A DNA stretch of 64,000 nucleotides. Source: Ciborinia camelliae (lineage: Eukaryota; Ascomycota; Leotiomycetes; Helotiales; Sclerotiniaceae). Position numbers and translations under genes: made by a program. Position 1 is the first letter of the stretch. Each line of letters starts with the position of its first letter. The notes beneath the pieces were generated by a model. It saw only the letters and a list, made by a program, of their open reading frames with translations, made no database searches and was not told the DNA's origin. The DNA lies in NCBI GenBank assembly GCA_025890175.1, contig JANPYM010000004.1, positions 1,247,134 through 1,311,133 of the forward strand. Reading direction: 5' to 3'. Positions 57,578 through 64,000 of the stretch are shown here, in pieces.

Positions 57578-58262
57578 TGTAAGTGGTTTCAGATCACAAT
57601 GTGCTAAATGAACTCAAATAATTCGGATAGCAATAGCAACAGCAATTAATATACATTGTCAATAAATGTTCCAAGTTCAGATGGTACCGTTATTGTTGAG
57701 GTGTGCATGACCCTCGAACCGAGGTTCACTCGGGTTTATCACCATCTGCGACCTTTTCTTCGAAAGCTGTTCCCGATTTTATGTATAAAAACCGCATTAG
57801 ATAGAAGGATCATTTTGAGACATCAGGAAATTTTCGCATTGTAGTCTTGTAGGATGAGGAAACAAATTTATAAAGCCTTTGAATACATCTACAAAAGAAA
57901 TTGCGGTTGTTCGGACAACAGTCTCCGATTCCACATGGAAAATTCAACCTTTGCTACCTACCTACACTTCTGGTACAACACAATCATTAGATGTGCTTAT
58001 TCTTTTCGATAGAATACCACATACACTACCTACAGTACCTAAGTATCGGTATTCCGATGATCATCAGATGAGATTTGAAGACCTACAATCCCGTGAATTA
58101 GGCGGGCCCGAGATTTTATCGGAATCTGACAACATTGGCAGTGCCAAATGAACTTCCCATCATGAGGAGTTCTTATGGAAGTTCTTCGGCAGCTCTCATT
58201 CAGATAATAGACCTAGTGAGTGATTCAAGGACAGCCAGATGGTTGGAGCCTCTTCCACAGTT
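57578..58262. other. intergenic 5' of the racemase gene and before the MITE
   Basis: About 690 bp between the racemase start and the inverted-repeat element. Open frames at 57656 and 57879 have no recognisable features. Confidence 0.45.
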
Positions 58263-58554
58263 TCCTTAGTGGTGGTATACGAAACCACTACACGATGCCT
58301 CCATGGTGCAGGAGGCTTTTATACGATGCCTACACCGTGTATACACAATATAATTCCCTTATATGGTGTAACGATTCCTACACGATGTCGACTCCTACAC
58401 GGTATCTATATCTACACGGCGTAAGCGAATTTACACGGCGCAAGGCCTTATACTGTGCAAATCTGGTGGTAAGCCTTACAACATGTGAATTCGCTTACAC
58501 CGTGTAAGCACTGTGTAAACATCGTATAGCGGTTCCGTATATTTCCACTAAGGA
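58263..58554. mobile_element. MITE-like non-autonomous element, 292 bp, with terminal inverted repeats
   Basis: The ends are 35-bp terminal inverted repeats: 58263-58297 and the complement of 58520-58554 agree at 29 of 35 positions, both beginning TCCTTAGTGG and ending TACGATG or CACGATG. The flanks are AGTT on both sides (58259-58262 and 58555-58558), a candidate 4-bp target-site duplication. The inside holds no ORF but many TACACGGTGT-like motifs in both directions, including GCTTACAC/GTGTAAGC arms (58493-58509) and GTAAGCGAAT against ATTCGCTTAC. The element ends 184 bp before the FAD monooxygenase start codon. The superfamily is not assigned. Confidence 0.8.
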
Positions 58555-58738
58555 AGTTCTTGAGTCATGCGCTGCATCGGGAGATACCCCCCGAGATAGG
58601 CACTGAAGGGGCGTGGAGGCCTCACGATTAGTTTAGGCAACATGAAAGTATATAATCCAACCACAGTATTTGAATTAACCTACTTATTCCATATCACCAA
58701 ACTCCTCTAGACAATCAATCAGAATCTTGAAGTGATAT

Positions 58739-59959
58739 ATGCTGAACAAGAACCCTGACACGGCTTGCTACATGCCTCCTCTAAAGATTGCCATAATAGG
58801 AGCTGGCCCCTCCGGCCTAGTTCTTGCCTCCTTATTCCACCGTCACCAAATTCCCTTCACGATCTACGACCTCAGTTCCCGTCCCTCGCCATCCCTTGTC
58901 AACATACCATCCGGCTCCCTAGATCTCCACGTCGAATCCGGACAGCTCGCTCTCTCGGAATGTGGGCTCCTCGAAAAGTTCCGTTCACTTACTACTGAAT
59001 GCAGCGAAGATTTGATCATATGTGATAGATTCGGTGACATAAAATTTGAGTCTCATGACCATGGTGGCGAGCGACCTGAAATTTCGAGGAACAGTTTGAT
59101 CGAGCTGCTGCTATCTTCACTTCCTGATGATTCCATTAAATGGGAACATAAAGTCCTATCCGTTTCTCCCAGTTCAGGAAACGCCCAACAACAAGTCATC
59201 AAGTTTAAGGATCGTAGCTCTCATACTTGCGATTTGGTAATTGGGGCAGATGGAGCGTGGTCAAAGGTTCGAGCACTTCTGACTGATGTGAAACCTCTTT
59301 TTAGTGGTGTTCACTGGTTGACGTTGACAATTCCAAATGTTACCGAGAGATTTCCGGAGATGGCTAAGATGGTAGGAACAGGGACTTTTTGGGCACTTGG
59401 TGGAAAGAGGTCAATTTTGACTCAAAGGGGCTCGATGGATTCGGTGAGGGTGTATGTTACGATATATAATGAGGATGTCAACTATTGCAACGATACGGGC
59501 TTGAATTCCATGGATATTGAACAAATGAAAGAGAAGCTACTTGGTGAATCTGGACCTTTTGGGGATTTTGGCAAAGGAGTCAAGAATTTGCTTGTGAAGG
59601 GATTAGACGAGGAGAAATCGCAGATCTTGCAGATGTATATGTTGCCTACAGATCACACGTGGGAGCATAGAGGCAACGCGACTTTGGTTGGGGATGCAGC
59701 ACATCTTATGACGCCCTTTGCCGGAGAAGGGGTCAACTCAGCAATGTTAGATGCCTTGGAGTTGGCACAAGGGATCATTGTCGCCGTGAAGAGCGAAACA
59801 TCGATCTCGGATGCCGTGAAAGATTATGAGATGAAGATGTTTGTGAGGGCAAAGGGCAATGCTGAGGAAACATTGATAAATTTGAAAAACATCTTGGAGG
59901 ATGATGCGCCGAAGACAATAGTAGACTGGTTTAATAGTATGTGTGCGCCGTCCGAGTGA
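58739..59959 (+). CDS. FAD-dependent monooxygenase (TetX/UbiH-like)
   Basis: Flavoprotein hydroxylase of the group that includes salicylate-hydroxylase-like and TetX-like enzymes; substrate unknown. Single exon, 406 aa. The FAD dinucleotide motif is KIAIIGAGPSGLVLASLFHR, the second motif CDLVIGADGAWSKVRALL, and the third NATLVGDAAHLMTPFAGEGV. All are intact. A second ATG ten codons on (MPPLKIAIIGAG) is an equally good start, since the first 11 residues are outside the domain. There are no neighbouring biosynthetic genes. The inverted-repeat element just upstream may contribute to or disturb its promoter. Confidence 0.9.
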   Translation: MLNKNPDTACYMPPLKIAIIGAGPSGLVLASLFHRHQIPFTIYDLSSRPSPSLVNIPSGSLDLHVESGQLALSECGLLEKFRSLTTECSEDLIICDRFGDIKFESHDHGGERPEISRNSLIELLLSSLPDDSIKWEHKVLSVSPSSGNAQQQVIKFKDRSSHTCDLVIGADGAWSKVRALLTDVKPLFSGVHWLTLTIPNVTERFPEMAKMVGTGTFWALGGKRSILTQRGSMDSVRVYVTIYNEDVNYCNDTGLNSMDIEQMKEKLLGESGPFGDFGKGVKNLLVKGLDEEKSQILQMYMLPTDHTWEHRGNATLVGDAAHLMTPFAGEGVNSAMLDALELAQGIIVAVKSETSISDAVKDYEMKMFVRAKGNAEETLINLKNILEDDAPKTIVDWFNSMCAPSE

Positions 59960-61289
59960 GTTCGAGGATGAAGTAGATGGATGGTTCATAGCATGGATCC
60001 AAGGTTCTGAAGGACTGCTGATTCTTATTTGGAGAGTCAAAGAGGTCAGACACATTAATAGACATATATTCAACTCATTTACACAAATATATAATACTGC
60101 TTATTGAAACATGGCTTGAAATTTGCATCATAAGATTTTTGTAAGTGATAAGAAGAAGACGGCAGAACTCATCTTCACCGCTCGATTTCAACGACTACCT
60201 ACATATATTTCCAAATATTGTTATCCTGTCACTAACAAACTAGGGAAAGACCACTTAGCCGGGTGGGTTGAGTGGCGCACTGCAGTAGTGCCTCCAATGT
60301 CAAAATGCGACCGGGCTCTCCAATCCTCCATTCGGGGAGGAATTGCACACCTGGGGCAGAGTAGCTGAGCTTGCCAGTGAACTGTCTTTTTGCTATTTTT
60401 ACACCTTGTTTTTTATCATTAATTGGGTTGGGTTTGCTTTTTGGATACCAGTACATAGGAAAAGTGGGCCATACCTGGTGGTGGTTGTATGTGGACTCGT
60501 TTAATTATACCCGACATTGAGGATAAACTATGAGGGGCGACGACGAGGTACGACAAAAATATATACTAGAGGTACTACAAAATAGGGTGGGACGTGGATC
60601 TCGAAGATAGTGACGTAAATTCTTCGTGTTCCAGATACCTGTTCACTCCTCTTTATAACATACCTGTTAAGCTTCCATCACCTTTCTGTACAATGCCTTG
60701 AAAATTTCTCAACGCTTACGAGCCCTAGCTTCCGATGAAATTCCTAATCACCTCTGCAATATCTCAAGGATAAAGCGTGCATGTGTGCATGCGACTCCTC
60801 TCCAAGTCTGGTCCAGCAAAATGTGCATCTATCATTCGAGATACTAAAAGTACTACAGTTGCAGAAGTGTACACATGTCTTCATTGCATATCAACCTATG
60901 AGTCCGAGGCTTCTAGGAATTATTCACTGTTGAAAGGAAGCCAAGAATTTCCCTACTGCTTGCATTATCAGAGAAAGGGAGAGAGAATTTCAAATTTTGA
61001 CCATTTTTCTTGCAACTCATGGGAACTACGCTTTTTACATTTTTCTACTGTATGGATACTAGGGATTTGGAAACCCGTGATCATGAAATAGCATCACATT
61101 ACTTGCTTGCCCGAACTTAACAATTCCGACTAAAGAGAGATCCTTGACATATGAATGAGGATTAAGAAGCGAGCTTTGGCAATCACGAAACCTGTTGCCA
61201 TGAAACCTTCAAGAAATTATGTATGAAAACCTGCAATTGGAGCGTATGGCTAAGTGGCCCGAGTATTGTGCTCCAAATCGCGACCGATA
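59960..61289. other. intergenic between convergent genes
   Basis: About 1.3 kb. It includes a small palindrome GCACTGCAGTAGTGC-like near 60276 and GGGGAGG repeats, but no tRNA or 5S fold that I can support, and no accepted ORF. Confidence 0.45.
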
Positions 61290-63112
61290 CTAATGTTTCT
61301 TGGTTTCGCGATTGCCGCAGTAATACTGCCCATAGAAAAAAGAGCTTCTGAAGCAGTTCTCCTCTGAGTGAATCTTTTCTTGCCAAATTTGTATCGAAAA
61401 TCCATAGCGCTCCTTGACAGCCCATTCCCATTTCCATACCAAGGCCATTGATGCTATGGTGACAGGTATGCTAATGGCGAAATATACCCAGATTTGAACG
61501 TCAACCCCATTATTAAGTTCTGCTACGTTCATACCAAAGACGCCGGCAACGAATGATAATGGAATGTATACTGTTGCAAGAACTGTCAAAGCTCTAGAGG
61601 GCGTCAGAATCGCGAGATGTGAGAGAGTTTTGTAATATTTCGCGCAACTTACTTGACATCATTAGCTTGCCGGATGGCTTTCCTACTTTCTTCCAAAGCC
61701 AATCTACTCTCCTCTACAGCTAACATTCCTGTAATTATTGGTATACTCGAGTTGTTGTATTCCATCTGTGCCATGACTTTCGCTTCCAAAAATTTGAAAT
61801 CTCCGAGCAAGTCATCAGTACTTTTGAAAGAGACACTCTTTTCACGCAGCGAACTGAAAAACTGAAGACTCCTCTTCAGCATACCCAAAGCCTGCTTGAG
61901 ATATTCTCCAAACGCCTCCTTCTCTGAAAGTCTCACGTCAGTTGCGCCAACATATTGGGGTTTGAGGCCGGGTAGCATGTATCCTTCCTGGTCACGAATA
62001 ACAGCTTGCCATTCACTACTCGTAAGACCCAGTATCATCTTGGTTATTCTGTGTAAATCTTGAAGCATATCCGCCAAACTAAGTTTTGAAAGTTCTTGCT
62101 CAATTTTCGAACGCATGGTTTTGGAAACTTCCATACTGTCGCATTGTTCAGGATTTCAATCGCAAATGATCAGGCCTATGAAGTTCTCAGTAAGTTCTCA
62201 GTAAGTTCAGGCAGTCAACGGTGGAATCATTGGCTACTCAAAAAAAAAATTGCGCGTACCGGTCACCAATGTTTCGCTCTTCGACGATAACCAGAACGTA
62301 ACATGCTCTTCCGAGGTGACCAAATTACCGTGGCAAAATGTACTTCTTTTATTTTGAAGTTCACGGATAGATTTGACGTTGCTGCGAATGTAGCATCGTT
62401 GATAGGGTATAACCACATGAGACTGTTTCACGCTTCTACTTGGGAGTAAGAAAGCAACATCGTCACTGACACGTTGAGCATGATCTCTGAAAACATCGAT
62501 GCCACAACTTAATAATCGACTCACTACTGGCACCGCATGAATTGAGATATCTTGTAAAATGTACAAACGCACAGTCTTTTCTTGGGGTGGAGGTTTCTTT
62601 AGATGGGTTGACAACTAATCCGTGTCCATGAGTATGATTTTATCGCTCTGACCTTGAGCCACAAAATTTAGAACATGCATATCAATGGTGAATGGATTTG
62701 GAGGAGATTCGAGAGATGCTCTTGAATTGTGGGTGAAGTTGCTTCGAGATGGTTTAAACTGCCAAGCTCCTAAGTGGTTTGACAGCTCTCCGTAGGGATC
62801 CCAGAAAAGCTCCTTTATATTTTGAGATATGCGGTTCCCATCATCTTCTTCACTTGTATGAGGAATGGTGTCTTTGAGGTCGTCGTCGTTTGTATCAGCA
62901 TGTGTCGTCCCGGGTCTGGTAGGAACATATACAGTCACAGAGCCCTGTTCCTCCGAGCCTCGAAGATCTTCTTCATTCCAAAACTGGGCTGGAATTAAAC
63001 TCGCCCGCTGAGAATTCGTTAAGGATCGATTCCAGGTGGTGCTTGGGCCACGCCATGCCGCCTTGCGTGCCGTACGTTTGATCCTGTAAAGATTAAAATC
63101 ATTTTGGGCCAT
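61290..63112 (-). pseudogene. CorA-type divalent-cation transporter, apparently interrupted
   Basis: CorA/Mrs2-like proteins carry Mg2+ or other divalent cations. The minus-strand parts are: 62615-63112, start MAQNDFNLYRIKRTARKAAW; 62234-62614, with KPPPQEKTVRLYILQDIS; 61653-62134 or slightly longer, a helical part with SSEWQAVIRDQEGYM; and 61290-61593, two helices with the FGMN motif (VAGVFGMNVAELNNGVDVQI). The last intron (61594-61652) is clean. Two breaks remain. An in-frame TAG at 62615-62617 splits DKIILMDTD from LSTHLKKPPP. And the only acceptor before 62134 needs a phase-2 donor, for which I see no good site. A 48-nt intron (GTGGCT...GATTAG, 62618 side) could skip the TAG. So it is either decaying or has unusual splicing. 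Confidence 0.6.
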
Positions 63113-63770
63113 GATATATAGTTTTTCGAGGTCGATTTAAGTGTCGCGAAGTTCTCGAGTTACAGGATAGGAATGTCAAAAAACTTGAGTCTCTGAATAA
63201 ATGAGATACATCCTGGACTTTCATAACATGCAGCTGGCCATTTTCAGCCTCCTGGTACTACCTAGGTACATAAGAAGGCCCACGGGTTCACCGAGTCCAT
63301 ATCAACTGTGATCGGAAATGGACTTCCAAGTTCCCATGCCAATTCTGTATATTCACACCAATGAGAGAGAATACAGTTTCGCCAGTGCGTTCCTTTGCGC
63401 TCCATGTAAATGAATGTTTGAATATATTCATATGTATACCTAGGTAGGTAGGTATATACCTATCATGAAAGTTTTGTACGGGGCTATATTTGGAGTTTTG
63501 TCGGTAAAAGTCCGGGGTAGCTTCAAACCAAATAATATCAAAAGTTTTGTTGCATATCTATAAGAAATTATCATTTTTGAAAAAGTGGTCTAACTCAGAT
63601 TTTCCGACAGTTTTGAAATCAGAAAATTTTCTGAAATTCAATTTGTATGACGCATATGATGGCTAGAGGGTTGGTTGGGGAGCAAATGGTGATTTTGTAC
63701 GGATTTTCAGAAATTTCAATTTTTTACGCTAGTGCAATACACTACACGTGCCTCATTTACACGTGCAGAA
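63113..63770. other. intergenic
   Basis: About 660 bp, with a CCTAGGTAGGTAGG run near 63440. No supported gene. Confidence 0.45.
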
Positions 63771-64000
63771 CTAGAACCACCTCTTCTGAGCAGAGCTTCC
63801 AAGACGGAACCTCAAGTGTTTGAAGCCCTTCACTATGGTTTCATCCCCCAACATTAAATCATTACAGTAACACCAAAATGTGTCCAAAGTATTCCAATTG
63901 CTACAAAAACCTTTGCCTTCATGTCCAAATACTAATATATCAGACTCACTAATATCAAAAATACAATAATAATCATGCCTAATTTCTTCGGACATTTCAA
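63771..64000 (-). CDS. possible 3' exon of a gene extending beyond the window
   Basis: A minus-strand frame open from the window edge to a stop at 63771-63773. It encodes YYCIFDISESDILVFGHEGK, WCYCNDLMLGDETIVKGF and FRLGSSAQKRWF. The composition looks protein-like but no family is recognised. It could be a last exon or chance. Confidence 0.3.
   Translation of the reverse strand, partial: EMSEEIRHDYYCIFDISESDILVFGHEGKGFCSNWNTLDTFWCYCNDLMLGDETIVKGFKHLRFRLGSSAQKRWF

Noticed and set aside
60231..60370. Possible 5S rRNA or tRNA-like GC-rich segment
   Set aside because: No B-box GGTTCRANNCC, no acceptor stem and no match to the fungal 5S start or internal control region as I know them.

Overview
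The window is nuclear DNA of a filamentous ascomycete. The evidence is short spliceosomal introns (mostly about 45-80 nt, GTRNGT donors, CTAAC/CTAAT-like branch sites), loosely spaced genes on both strands, and lineage-typical families: a CFEM/PTH11-type receptor, a SAT4/rhodopsin-fold membrane protein, and a STAND-type N-terminal domain fused to a ubiquitin-like fold. A Leotiomycete such as Botrytis/Sclerotinia is my guess from overall style only. There is one assembly gap (39384-39393). All splice sites were worked out by hand from reading frame, GT/AG signals and family knowledge, so they are models, not transcripts.

Layout. 1-4000: 3' end of a Gfo/Idh/MocA oxidoreductase (+), then a five-exon rhodopsin-fold membrane protein (+). 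4064-10312 is a housekeeping block: SRP54 (-) head to head with RRP15 (+), a mitochondrial adrenodoxin-type ferredoxin (-), and the mitochondrial-fusion carrier UGO1 (+). 11335-13914: two lineage-specific membrane-anchored proteins transcribed divergently. 13834-17140: repeats (a duplicated gene 3' end, a 3 x 103-bp minisatellite, microsatellite) and a long gene-poor stretch. 17143-20721: a predicted small secreted protein and a STAND-N/ubiquitin-like/Cys-rich protein. 21310: a doubtful gene whose start region is duplicated upstream in a RIP-like decayed form. 22526-27480: AP-1 mu (-) and the OPI1 repressor (+). 27773-27909: a compact set of GC-rich hairpins. 29325-30990: CFEM receptor (-). 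33737-35462: APC-family permease (+). 37734-39364: Ser/Pro-rich repeat protein beside the gap. 41005-41829: AlkB-like dioxygenase. 42387-44533: V-ATPase catalytic subunit A (-). 46615-49128: LisH/CTLH/WD40 GID7/WDR26 homologue. 49592-50818: ribokinase (-). 51566-53919: dynamin VPS1 (+). 55750: small proline-rich ORF. 56310-57577: CoA-transferase III/racemase (-). 58263-58554: a non-autonomous inverted-repeat element (MITE). 58739-59959: FAD monooxygenase. 61290-63112: a CorA-type transporter gene that appears broken. 63771-64000: a possible exon running off the end.

Several genes share cellular roles without forming a cluster: AP-1 mu, VPS1 and VMA1 act in Golgi/endosome/vacuole traffic and acidification, SRP54 and RRP15 in protein targeting and ribosome assembly, and the ferredoxin and UGO1 in mitochondria. 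The points most worth a second look are the hairpin cluster, the MITE next to the monooxygenase promoter, the secreted protein, the decayed duplicate start, the SRP54 C-terminal exon repeats, and the interrupted CorA gene.
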